A stretch of DNA of 6,921 nucleotides from Thermoplasmata archaeon (GCA_021826795.1 JAKAYM010000099.1:1-6921); one strand, 5' to 3'. Positions 1 to 5,776 are shown, numbered from the stretch's first letter. Notes: generated by a model not told the origin, from the letters alone. Program-made: numbers and translations.

Positions 1-1
1 C

Positions 2-136
2 CCTGATGCCGTTAAAGATAAGATAAAGCATTTCTTCCAGCACTATAAAGAACTGGAAAAGGGCAAATTTATGACCTTCCATGATTTCAAAGGAAAAGAT
101 GAGGCCATTAAGCAAATTAAAGAATCACTTCTTTGA
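2..136 (+). CDS. ppa: Inorganic pyrophosphatase (family I), C-terminal end only
   Basis: This is the last 44 codons of a gene that starts before the window; the frame is open from base 2 to the TGA at 134-136. The peptide contains HFFQHYKELEKGK followed by a Phe/Lys-rich stretch and a final amphipathic helix. It closely resembles the end of soluble family I pyrophosphatases (the E. coli enzyme has HFFEHYKDLEKGKW in the same place). The enzyme hydrolyses cytosolic PPi to two Pi with Mg2+ and so pulls biosynthetic reactions forward. The metal-binding Asp residues lie in the missing N-terminal part, so activity cannot be judged here. The gene is followed by a T-tract and then an AT-rich gap, so it is probably transcribed apart from the downstream permease. 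The family call rests on this short tail alone, but the tail is distinctive. Confidence 0.8.
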   Translation, partial: PDAVKDKIKHFFQHYKELEKGKFMTFHDFKGKDEAIKQIKESLL

Positions 137-172
137 TAAATCAGGTCTAACCCTAATAGAAATACCGCCCAA

Positions 173-192
173 TTTTTTTATTTTTTTATTTT
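173..192 (+). terminator. T-tract terminator after ppa
   Basis: Two runs of seven T separated by a single A, followed by more T, start 36 bases after the pyrophosphatase stop codon. No G+C-rich stem precedes them. T-rich stretches of this kind are the usual intrinsic termination signal of archaeal RNA polymerase, so this probably ends the ppa transcript. Confidence 0.6.
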
Positions 193-404
193 CAAATGGC
201 AATTCTCTGGTTGTATGTTGAATTTTTAGATGTGTATTTAAAAAAATTTCTATGATGTTGTTTAGTATATAATATAAATTTTACCTTTTGATTTTAGCAT
301 AATATGCGAAAGCTAATCCTTTAAAATACAGATATTTTTATAATTTTTTAATTATGCAAATTTTCGATAATTTACATTCATGTATATAGGCTTTTTCATT
401 AATA
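193..404. other. AT-rich gene-free spacer
   Basis: Between the ppa terminator and the permease promoter I see no convincing coding frame, tRNA, repeat or structured RNA. The stretch is very AT-rich, with scattered A and T runs, and has several TATA-like words (for example near 265-278) that cannot be told apart from background composition. It may contain upstream elements of the permease promoter, but nothing specific can be supported. Confidence 0.5.
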
Positions 405-414
405 TTTAAATATA
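405..414 (+). promoter_or_regulatory. TATA box of the APC permease gene
   Basis: The sequence TTTAAATATA lies 22-31 bases before the ATG at 436, in an AT-rich stretch. Archaeal TATA boxes sit about 25 bases before the transcription start, so the transcript should begin at or next to the ATG, giving a leaderless mRNA. No Shine-Dalgarno sequence precedes the ATG, which agrees. Confidence 0.55.
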
Positions 415-435
415 AATATGCAATAAACAACTATT

Positions 436-2112
436 ATGGAAAACTCTAATACTATGAAACACAATATAATAAAACGAAAACAAAGGCTTAAAAAAGACCT
501 GACATTTAATCAAATGCTTATGGTCGGTCTTGTAGGTGCATTTGGTAACGGAGCTTTGTTTGGAACGGTTGCTATGATAACTATTGCAGGGCCTGAAGCT
601 ATCCTTGCTTTTATACTGGGTGCCGCTATATATTCCCTGATAGGATTGACATACATGGAACTTGGAGTTACCTACCCGGAGGCAGGTGGCCCAACAAGGT
701 ATTCCATTTATACACATGGGCGATGGACAAATATCATAAACGCCATGTCCGATATTATCTGGTATCTGTTCATACCGCCGGTTGAAGTAATCTCCATAAT
801 AGCAGGTATAAATTATTTTGACCCCATATTTCTGGCTGCAAGCGGGGCTCCCACATATATTGGCGTTGCACTGGGGCTTGCACTTATGCTCGGATTAATT
901 CCATTTAATTATTATGGCATTAAGCAATTCGGAAAATCTTCACTATATACAGGTGCTGTTAAAATATTCTTTTACCTGTCAATGTCTCTTGGATTGGTAT
1001 TTTTTGCCTTTGATTATGCGAATTTCTATAAATATGGCTTTGCACCATATGGAGTTGCTATTCCTCTATTCTCTATAATGCCCTATGCCATGTATGATTT
1101 CGGGGCTATACGGGTAATACCTGACCTTGCTGAGGAAACAAATAACAGAAGCAAAATGCCCCGTGCAATAGGGCTGGTTCTGTTATTTGAAACATTAATA
1201 TACATAAGCGTAGCATTTGCAATCACAATGGGGACAAACTGGTCCCTGATAGGTGTGATACCCGGGAACTTCCTGGGCGTGCAGGCAGCTTTCCATGGAA
1301 ATAATCCATTTTTCTTGCTGTCAAAACCATTCCCATTTGTATTTATAGCCGCTGTAATTACCGGAGTATTAACTCCATTTGTTACCGGTTATATTTACCT
1401 TGGTTCAGGAACGAGGGTTCTGTTCTCTATGGGAAGATCTGGTTATGTATCAAATAAATTAAAAAATATCGAAAGCAAACACTCTATACCATTATGGTCT
1501 TTGATCGTATTCGCGGTAGTTGGTGTAGTGCTCGTATTCGTGACTGCACCAGTACCTAGCATATATACCTTTATAGATGATGCAACGGCAGCAGGTTACA
1601 TTGGCCTGATAACTAATCCAATAGCACTTATGGTAACAAGGAGGCAGGGAATAACGAAGAAGAAAGATATGGTACGTGGAATGAGCATAATAGCGCCACT
1701 TGCTACAGCGGGTTCTGCTTTAATTGTGTTCTGGACAGGATGGCCATCTGAACCCTATGCCGTGATACTTATAGCAGCTGGGGCAGTACTGTTCGGTGCG
1801 CTTTCAAAGGTAAAAATAGGTGCAAAAAATGCCCTGTGGTACGTATTCTTTATAGGATTCGCAACTTTCATGGTAGCTACCAGCCACGATGGATTGACAT
1901 CCGCCGTATTCCCGCAATATTTCACATATCTGCAGGGAACTATCATAACCTTTATAGTTGGACTCTTTGTAATATACCCGCTAGGTGTGCTATCTGGCTT
2001 TAAAAAGCAATTTATACACAAGGACTTTACTGAGCAACTCTACACAAAACAGGGTGAAGCCGATTGGAAAGATAGCCAGAATAGTAAATCGGAAGCGAAA
2101 GAGCCCCAGTAA
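436..2112 (+). CDS. APC-superfamily amino-acid permease
   Basis: A 558-residue polytopic membrane protein that probably imports amino acids or related amines across the cytoplasmic membrane by cation symport. A charged cytoplasmic N-terminus (to ~22) is followed by about 12-14 hydrophobic segments (roughly 26-50, 54-78, 101-125, 140-159, 172-193, 206-225, 243-266, 299-325, 352-371, 376-400, 416-434, 439-456, 466-482, 499-520) and a hydrophilic, charged tail. APC hallmarks are visible: a Gly-rich first helix (GLVGAFGNGALFG, 31-43), the AGPEA...ELG..YPEAGGP block at 51-86, the DLAEETNNRSKMPRAIG loop after helix 6 (230-246), and the RVLFSMGRSGYVSNKLKNI loop (327-345). The start at 436 is preferred over the Met at codon 7 because of the TATA spacing. 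A YtrA-type repressor gene follows 66 bases downstream and probably controls it. The substrate cannot be read from sequence; polyamines or an organic acid are possible alternatives. Confidence 0.92.
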   Translation: MENSNTMKHNIIKRKQRLKKDLTFNQMLMVGLVGAFGNGALFGTVAMITIAGPEAILAFILGAAIYSLIGLTYMELGVTYPEAGGPTRYSIYTHGRWTNIINAMSDIIWYLFIPPVEVISIIAGINYFDPIFLAASGAPTYIGVALGLALMLGLIPFNYYGIKQFGKSSLYTGAVKIFFYLSMSLGLVFFAFDYANFYKYGFAPYGVAIPLFSIMPYAMYDFGAIRVIPDLAEETNNRSKMPRAIGLVLLFETLIYISVAFAITMGTNWSLIGVIPGNFLGVQAAFHGNNPFFLLSKPFPFVFIAAVITGVLTPFVTGYIYLGSGTRVLFSMGRSGYVSNKLKNIESKHSIPLWSLIVFAVVGVVLVFVTAPVPSIYTFIDDATAAGYIGLITNPIALMVTRRQGITKKKDMVRGMSIIAPLATAGSALIVFWTGWPSEPYAVILIAAGAVLFGALSKVKIGAKNALWYVFFIGFATFMVATSHDGLTSAVFPQYFTYLQGTIITFIVGLFVIYPLGVLSGFKKQFIHKDFTEQLYTKQGEADWKDSQNSKSEAKEPQ

Positions 2113-2119
2113 AAATTTA

Positions 2120-2127
2120 AATTTTTT
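2120..2127 (+). terminator. T-run behind the permease gene
   Basis: A run of six T (2122-2127) lies ten bases after the permease stop codon, without a stem. It is a plausible archaeal terminator, which would separate the permease transcript from the following regulator gene with its own TATA box. Read-through into the regulator remains possible because the gap is only 66 bases. Confidence 0.35.
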
Positions 2128-2148
2128 AGTATTTTATGGACGTAACAA

Positions 2149-2158
2149 ATTTATATTA
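2149..2158 (+). promoter_or_regulatory. TATA box of the GntR-family regulator gene
   Basis: The AT-rich word ATTTATATTA ends 20 bases before the ATG at 2179. This spacing predicts a transcript starting at or just before the ATG. No Shine-Dalgarno sequence is present, so leaderless translation is likely. Confidence 0.5.
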
Positions 2159-2175
2159 TTATAGAATAACTATAA
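2159..2175. promoter_or_regulatory. Candidate operator: 6+6 inverted repeat between TATA box and ATG
   Basis: TTATAG (2159-2164) and CTATAA (2170-2175) are perfect inverted copies separated by five bases. The site directly follows the TATA box and ends three bases before the start codon, so a bound dimer would cover the transcription start. A GntR-type dimer encoded by the very next gene is the natural candidate ligand, which would give negative autoregulation. The sequence is AT-rich, so chance occurrence is not excluded. Confidence 0.4.
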
Positions 2176-2178
2176 CAT

Positions 2179-2562
2179 ATGGCAAAAACATTAGAAATTG
2201 TTATTGATAGAAATTCTGAACAACCGCTGTATCTGCAGATTTACAATCAGATAACATATAATATTTCAACAAAGAAATTAAATAAGGGTGATATACTGCC
2301 CTCATCCAGGACCCTGGCAGAAGTTCTAAATATCAACTTCCACACTGTAAACCAGGCATATCAAAAATTGCGCACCAATGGAATTATTGTTCTTGGGAAA
2401 AGCAAAAAATATGCAATTGCAGAAGGCAATAATTCAGAAAAAGGAACAAAATTAATTGAAAAGGAAAAGGATATGGTAAACGAGGCACTTGCAATGGGTT
2501 ATACTGAGAATGATATAATTGAGAGCGTTAAAAGAATAATTTCTTCCATACGGTCAGATTAA
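2179..2562 (+). CDS. GntR-family transcriptional regulator, YtrA type
   Basis: A 127-residue cytosolic DNA-binding protein. Residues ~14-82 form the GntR winged helix-turn-helix: QPLYLQIYNQI helix at 16-26, GDILPSSRTLAEVLNINFHTVNQAYQKLRTNGII at 37-70 (helix-turn-helix with the family's LPS-R-LA and T-V-AY-L residues), then a short wing (VLGKSKKYAI, 71-80). Only about 45 residues follow, made of two charged helices (92-106, 110-124). That is the YtrA architecture (~120 residues), where the tail dimerises and the large effector domain of FadR or HutC relatives is absent. It therefore probably senses either nothing or a small ligand through the dimer interface. YtrA members usually repress neighbouring transporter genes, here most likely the APC permease just upstream. 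The start is supported by the TATA spacing. Confidence 0.88.
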   Translation: MAKTLEIVIDRNSEQPLYLQIYNQITYNISTKKLNKGDILPSSRTLAEVLNINFHTVNQAYQKLRTNGIIVLGKSKKYAIAEGNNSEKGTKLIEKEKDMVNEALAMGYTENDIIESVKRIISSIRSD

Positions 2563-2621
2563 AATTAATCCACAATAACCTGCGGTGCAACAATATACAT
2601 GTAGCCTGTATTTAACGGCAA

Positions 2622-2633
2622 TTTTTATAAAAA
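2622..2633. terminator. Bidirectional T5/A5 palindromic terminator between convergent genes
   Basis: TTTTTATAAAAA is a perfect 12-base palindrome, so it presents five T in a row on both strands. It lies 59 bases after the regulator stop codon and 34 bases beyond the radical SAM stop codon. Archaeal termination on T-tracts would let the one element end both converging transcripts. Confidence 0.4.
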
Positions 2634-2637
2634 GATG

Positions 2638-2684
2638 ATATGATAAAGCTAACTGGCAATCTGCATTTTAACGCTTTATCATAT
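2638..2684. repeat. Perfect 12-base inverted repeat at the 3' end of the radical SAM gene
   Basis: ATATGATAAAGC (2638-2649) is repeated inverted and without mismatch as GCTTTATCATAT at 2673-2684, with a 23-base spacer. The right arm is inside the radical SAM gene and encodes its last residues (YMIKR region); the stop codon falls in the loop. In either transcript this would fold into a 12-pair hairpin next to the T5/A5 palindrome. It may protect or help end the 3' ends of both convergent mRNAs. A local inverted duplication is an alternative origin. Confidence 0.5.
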
Positions 2685-4266
2685 AATATACATTTTTCTT
2701 TTTTCCCATATCATAAATTATCTTATTTGAATTGGAAACTAGTTCCTCATGTCCTTCTTTTCCGATAAACCCATTCTTCTTCGAGTTCCAGTACATGTCG
2801 TATGTTTCCAGCAAATGCCTGGGAAACTGGGCAATGCTGCGTAAATATTCAGGCATCATATTAACTATAAATTTTGTTCCGGTATCAATTAACTTTTTCT
2901 TTTTTCCGGCCAGTTGCAATCCTGTAATTTTCCCCCTTAAAAATTTATAGATATAGAATGAATAGGAAGCATAGAACTGTACCATCTGGTCAAGTACCGG
3001 GCCGACATGTGTTTTCATAACTGGCGTAAGGACATCGAATCTATCCCAATCCAATGTGAAGAGCGACTTTTTCTCAAGTGCTTCATCGAATATTCTGGTA
3101 CCCGGAAGCGGTGTATATATTGAAAATTGAAGGGCATCAGCACCTGCCCTTGCCAGTTCCCGTGAAAACACGACCGTGGATCTTAAATCGCGGTATCTTT
3201 CATAGGGTGCTCCAACCATCATGCCAACTATGACAACGATGTCATTGCTGGATAGAATTTTAACTGCCTGTGCGGACTGCGGTGTAAACTCCCCCTTATG
3301 CATTTTCTTTAATATTTCCTCACTGCCTGATTCAACACCAAGGAAGGAAATGCTCATTCCCGCCTTAGCGGCCTTTTCTATTAGATCCGGATGGCGGGAT
3401 GTTACATCGACGCGCATCTGCACAATCCATGAAGTATTAAGATTCTTTTCCAGTATCATATCAAATAAAGCTTCTCTGTGTTTAACATTGGGTTCAACTA
3501 TGAATATGTCATCAGTAAAGAATATCCAGTTATAGCCATAACTTTTAGCGTTTTCCATTTCCTGTATAATACGTTCGTTGGATTTATTTCTCCAGGTATT
3601 TCCCCATGTTGGCGTAACAGAACAGAAATCACAGCCATAGGGGCATCCGCGGGAGGTCTCCAGGCACATAACCCTGTCATCAGTGCCAAATACCTTGAAT
3701 GTGTATTTCGAAGGATTAAGAAGTTCAAGTGGGGGCATGGGAAGTGTATCGAGGTCCTGGATTAATTTTCTGGGCATTGTCCGCTTTATGCTCCCATTAT
3801 CCCTGAAAACTATTCCATTTATCCGATTAAAGCTTCCATTTTCTATTATTGCCATAGCTATATCATAAATGGTTTCATCTCCCTCACCAAGCACCGATAT
3901 ATCGAAGCCTGCTTCTATAAGTTCTTCCGGGAGAAAAGTCGCATGGTGGCCACCTGCCACAAGAACTGTATCCGGTTTAGCTTTCTTAACGCCACGGGCT
4001 ATATACCCTGCATTATTGTGTGCAGCGGTGGCATGAAGTGTAATTCCAACCAGGTCAGGCTCAAACTCAAGAATCTGGCTTATGGCCTCCTCCAGGGAGA
4101 TATTATCTGCTTCCATGTCTATAATTTTTACTTCACTATCCGGTATTCTTTTGATCTCCCCTGCTAGAGCTAACAATCCCAGGGGTGCCGGAAGGAACCC
4201 CCATTTACTTAAATATGCTGACCCGGTACGGTTGCTGGGCCTAACAAAAACCGCCCTGAACGACAT
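2668..4266 (-). CDS. B12-binding domain radical SAM enzyme, substrate unknown
   Basis: A 532-residue protein with the class B layout. An N-terminal cobalamin-binding Rossmann-like domain covers ~1-165 (PLGLLALAGEIKR 28-40, DLVGITLHAT 71-80, VAGGHHATFLPEE 103-115, VLGEGDET 125-132). A radical SAM barrel follows at ~195-395, with the [4Fe-4S] motif C208-x3-C212-x2-C215 in the context ETSRGCPYGCDFC. Later barrel elements are FFTDD (249-253), GVESGSEEILKKMHKGEFT (310-328) and YTPLPGT (384-390). The Lys- and aromatic-rich tail (~425-532) is of the kind seen in BchE/HpnJ-like proteins. Such enzymes cleave S-adenosylmethionine to a 5'-deoxyadenosyl radical and methylate or couple unactivated carbons. 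Only four cysteines are present in all, which excludes the extra clusters of tetraether synthase. GDGT ring synthase (Grs)-like lipid modification is a possibility in a tetraether-making archaeon, but this is inference. It is transcribed alone from its own promoter. Confidence 0.9.
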   Translation of the reverse strand: MSFRAVFVRPSNRTGSAYLSKWGFLPAPLGLLALAGEIKRIPDSEVKIIDMEADNISLEEAISQILEFEPDLVGITLHATAAHNNAGYIARGVKKAKPDTVLVAGGHHATFLPEELIEAGFDISVLGEGDETIYDIAMAIIENGSFNRINGIVFRDNGSIKRTMPRKLIQDLDTLPMPPLELLNPSKYTFKVFGTDDRVMCLETSRGCPYGCDFCSVTPTWGNTWRNKSNERIIQEMENAKSYGYNWIFFTDDIFIVEPNVKHREALFDMILEKNLNTSWIVQMRVDVTSRHPDLIEKAAKAGMSISFLGVESGSEEILKKMHKGEFTPQSAQAVKILSSNDIVVIVGMMVGAPYERYRDLRSTVVFSRELARAGADALQFSIYTPLPGTRIFDEALEKKSLFTLDWDRFDVLTPVMKTHVGPVLDQMVQFYASYSFYIYKFLRGKITGLQLAGKKKKLIDTGTKFIVNMMPEYLRSIAQFPRHLLETYDMYWNSKKNGFIGKEGHEELVSNSNKIIYDMGKKKNVYYMIKR

Positions 4267-4700
4267 ACTATTAATATAATTAACGAATATTTACGTTTTA
4301 CGACGTATAGATTATAACAATCATTTCTAATGTAATGAATATAAGAATGTTTATTTCCTAAAATATCTTCAAGTATACCTGCTATTCTCCTTGTAGATAT
4401 TCCATTGGAATACATTGATACTATAAGATCCTCCATTCCTATTGATCTGTTATATGGTTCTATTACCTGTGTATGGAAATTGCTTTCCCTGTCTCTTGGT
4501 ATGTTTAACTGTTTTATTTCACCATACTTTGTCTTTAGATCCCTTTTATATTTTCCATTCTTTATTCCTGGATTCTCCTCTAAATATGCATTTAACTCTA
4601 TTTCCATTAATTTCTCTATTTTCTCTTTTATTGTTTGCTTTAATATTCCATCTATATCTATATTCTCAAGAGCCGATATGTTTATATCTGTATTTTCCAT
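4209..4700 (-). pseudogene. Truncated IS256-family transposase (N-terminal fragment)
   Basis: The open frame gives 163 residues, of which about the first 119 match the N-terminal region of IS256/mutator-type transposases. Seen are ELNAYLEENPGIKNGKYKRDLKTKYGEI (35-62), the PRDRESNFHTQVIEPYNR block (68-85) and DLIVSMYSNGISTRRIAGILEDILGNKHS (91-119). Complete members have about 400 residues. The whole DDE catalytic domain is missing, so it cannot transpose. From about base 4345 downward the frame runs through non-homologous DNA. It crosses the radical SAM promoter and overlaps the first 58 bases of that gene in another frame, adding a meaningless tail of some 44 residues. The start at 4698-4700 is supported by a strong Shine-Dalgarno site. 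If still translated, the product would be a DNA-binding N-terminal fragment. Confidence 0.85.
4286..4294 (-). promoter_or_regulatory. TATA-like box of the radical SAM gene
   Basis: On the minus strand GTAAATATT is centred about 24 bases before the ATG (4264-4266), which predicts a leaderless transcript. No Shine-Dalgarno sequence is seen. The box lies between the gene and the broken end of the IS256 remnant, so the core promoter survived the insertion and decay, although anything further upstream has been replaced. A second AT-rich word at 4271-4280 is too close to the start codon to be preferred. Confidence 0.45.
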
Positions 4701-4708
4701 ATTTTATT

Positions 4709-4715
4709 ACCTCCC
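4709..4715 (-). promoter_or_regulatory. Shine-Dalgarno site of the transposase remnant
   Basis: On the minus strand GGGAGGT lies eight bases before the ATG at 4700, an ideal Shine-Dalgarno position. None of the resident genes in the window has such a site; they look leaderless. The contrast fits a mobile gene carrying its own leader and fixes the transposase start. Confidence 0.7.
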
Positions 4716-4735
4716 TGAACAAAAGAGGTATCCTT

Positions 4736-4772
4736 CTCTGTTATTTAATGATTAAATTCATTGATAACAGAG
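4736..4772. repeat. Hairpin-forming inverted repeat in the IS leader
   Basis: CTCTGTTAT (4736-4744) pairs perfectly with ATAACAGAG (4764-4772). Inside it AATGA (4747-4751) pairs with TCATT (4758-4762), leaving a six-base loop and a small internal mismatch. The structure lies just upstream of the transposase start, between it and the outer IS end. Hairpins near IS ends often limit transposase expression from outside read-through transcripts; that role is inferred here. Confidence 0.5.
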
Positions 4773-4775
4773 GGG

Positions 4776-4787
4776 TTTATATTTACA
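4776..4787 (-). promoter_or_regulatory. Probable transposase promoter in the IS end
   Basis: On the minus strand TGTAAATATAAA forms a good TATA-like box inside the terminal region of the element. A start about 25 bases on would leave a leader of roughly 50-60 bases before the transposase ATG, long enough to include the Shine-Dalgarno site. If still active, it would send transcription toward the radical SAM gene. Confidence 0.35.
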
Positions 4788-4853
4788 CATAATTACATAC
4801 ACAACCCTCGTTTTGTTGGAATTATAGTTAAAATATTATAAAGGTTCAAACAA

Positions 4854-4864
4854 AAATTTTATTA
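4854..4864 (+). promoter_or_regulatory. Probable TATA box of the ornithine cyclodeaminase-like gene
   Basis: AAATTTTATTA lies 22-32 bases before the ATG at 4886, the spacing seen at the other leaderless genes here. A second candidate, ATATTATAAA at 4833-4842, has a better TATA core. It would give a leader of about 20 bases with no clear Shine-Dalgarno sequence. The sequence alone does not decide between them. Confidence 0.35.
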
Positions 4865-4885
4865 AACGAGTGGCAATTAAAATCC

Positions 4886-5776
4886 ATGATTACCTACGTA
4901 ACGGAAGAGGATGTAAAATCAAATTTGAAAATGGGCGAATGCATTGAAGAGTTAAGAAAAGCCTTCAAATCCTATGGAAATGGGGTATCAGATGCCCATC
5001 CAAGAGACAGAATAATGAATAACAATAGCATCCTTAATACTATGCCGGGTTTTTATGGGGATCGGCATTTAGCTGGATTAAAAACCTATTATGCAGGTCC
5101 ATCCGGAATACATTTTGTAGTTATAATATTCAATACTGAGAAACCTAAAGACCTTTACATACTGGAGGCAAACACACTGGGGCAGGTCAGGACAGGAGCA
5201 CTTGCTGCAATGGCTACTTCAGAGGTCGTGAAAAAAAAATCCATAAACTTCACTATTATAGGATCTGGATACCAGGCAGAATCACAGTTTCTGGCATTGA
5301 AAGAGATTTTTAATTTAAAGCATGCCCACGTATATTCAAAGAATCCCTCGCACTCAAAGGCATTTGCAGACAAATTTGGAATAGAGTCCGTTGATTCACT
5401 TGATGTTTTAAAGGAATCGGATGTCATTACAAGCATTACGAATAGCAATAGCCCTATATTCAACTATAGCCAGCTGCCAGAGCGGTACCATATAAACCTC
5501 GCAGGATCCAATTTTCCTATCAGAAGGGAGGCCGCACCTGATGTACTGGACAACTCTGACGTAGTGATAGTGGAAAATCTGGAACAGGGAATGAAAGAAT
5601 CGGCAGAAATAATGGGTGTACAGAAAAAGGAAAAAATAGTTGAGTTGAAGGATTATATGATAAATAAAGGCAAATATCCCGGAAATAAAACCATATTTAA
5701 ATCCATGGGAATAGGATTGGAAGATGTTGCAGCAGGTTATGTAATATTAAAAAATATGGGAATAATAAATTTCTGA
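4886..5776 (+). CDS. Ornithine cyclodeaminase / mu-crystallin family oxidoreductase
   Basis: A 296-residue cytosolic NAD(P)-dependent enzyme, slightly shorter than the usual 310-330. Family features in order: the N-terminal helix and HPRDR substrate-side Arg region (38-42), GLKTYY with the conserved Lys66, the LGQVRTGALAAMAT signature (98-111), the Rossmann nucleotide-binding loop IIGSGYQAESQ (124-134), INLAGSNFPIRREAAPDVLD (203-222), and the C-terminal block FKSMGIGLEDVAAGYVI (271-287). Members include ornithine cyclodeaminase (ornithine to proline and ammonia), archaeal alanine dehydrogenase and ketimine reductases. These share the fold, and sequence alone rarely separates them. Asn209 stands where ornithine cyclodeaminase has a catalytic Asp, so true cyclodeaminase activity is doubtful; an alanine dehydrogenase or imine reductase role is as likely. 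The gene stands alone, divergent from the IS remnant and convergent with the next gene. Confidence 0.88.
   Translation: MITYVTEEDVKSNLKMGECIEELRKAFKSYGNGVSDAHPRDRIMNNNSILNTMPGFYGDRHLAGLKTYYAGPSGIHFVVIIFNTEKPKDLYILEANTLGQVRTGALAAMATSEVVKKKSINFTIIGSGYQAESQFLALKEIFNLKHAHVYSKNPSHSKAFADKFGIESVDSLDVLKESDVITSITNSNSPIFNYSQLPERYHINLAGSNFPIRREAAPDVLDNSDVVIVENLEQGMKESAEIMGVQKKEKIVELKDYMINKGKYPGNKTIFKSMGIGLEDVAAGYVILKNMGIINF

Larger units (their letters stand above)
4340..4807 (-). mobile_element. Remnant of an IS256-family insertion sequence
   Basis: The remnant comprises the truncated transposase, its Shine-Dalgarno leader, a hairpin and an outer end. On the minus strand the region 4807-4780 reads like an IS256-type terminus, with ...TAATTATGTGTAAATATAAA; the IS256 end contains a similar TAATTGTGTAAA. 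I see no inverted copy of this end near 4300-4345, and no flanking 8-base direct repeat can be assigned. The distal two thirds of the element have therefore been deleted. The boundaries are estimates: about 4805-4810 on the outer side, and about 4340-4345 where transposase similarity stops. Confidence 0.65.

Noticed and set aside
197..204. TGGCAATT repeated at 197-204 and 4871-4878
   Set aside because: An eight-base match in AT-rich DNA within about 7 kb is expected by chance, and the contexts differ.
137..435. Possible small gene or RNA in the spacer before the permease
   Set aside because: No frame with coding character, no convincing stem, and TATA-like words are no more frequent than AT-richness predicts.
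2596..2612. Short inverted repeat ATACA...TGTAT after the regulator gene
   Set aside because: Five-base arms are too short to distinguish from background; the nearby T5/A5 palindrome explains termination better.
3221..3765. Open frames on the plus strand and in other frames inside the radical SAM gene
   Set aside because: They lie entirely within the strongly supported minus-strand gene, have no promoter or family-like features, and look like shadows of its codon pattern.
2668..4266. Radical SAM gene as tetraether synthase (Tes)
   Set aside because: Tes needs additional cysteine-bound clusters. This protein has only Cys201 plus the CxxxCxxC trio, so Tes is unlikely.
4405..4792. Two overlapping plus-strand frames of 116 residues across the transposase remnant
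   Set aside because: Their Phe/Leu/Ser-rich translations are what the complement of Lys/Glu/Ile-rich transposase sequence gives. The transposase similarity on the other strand explains the region.
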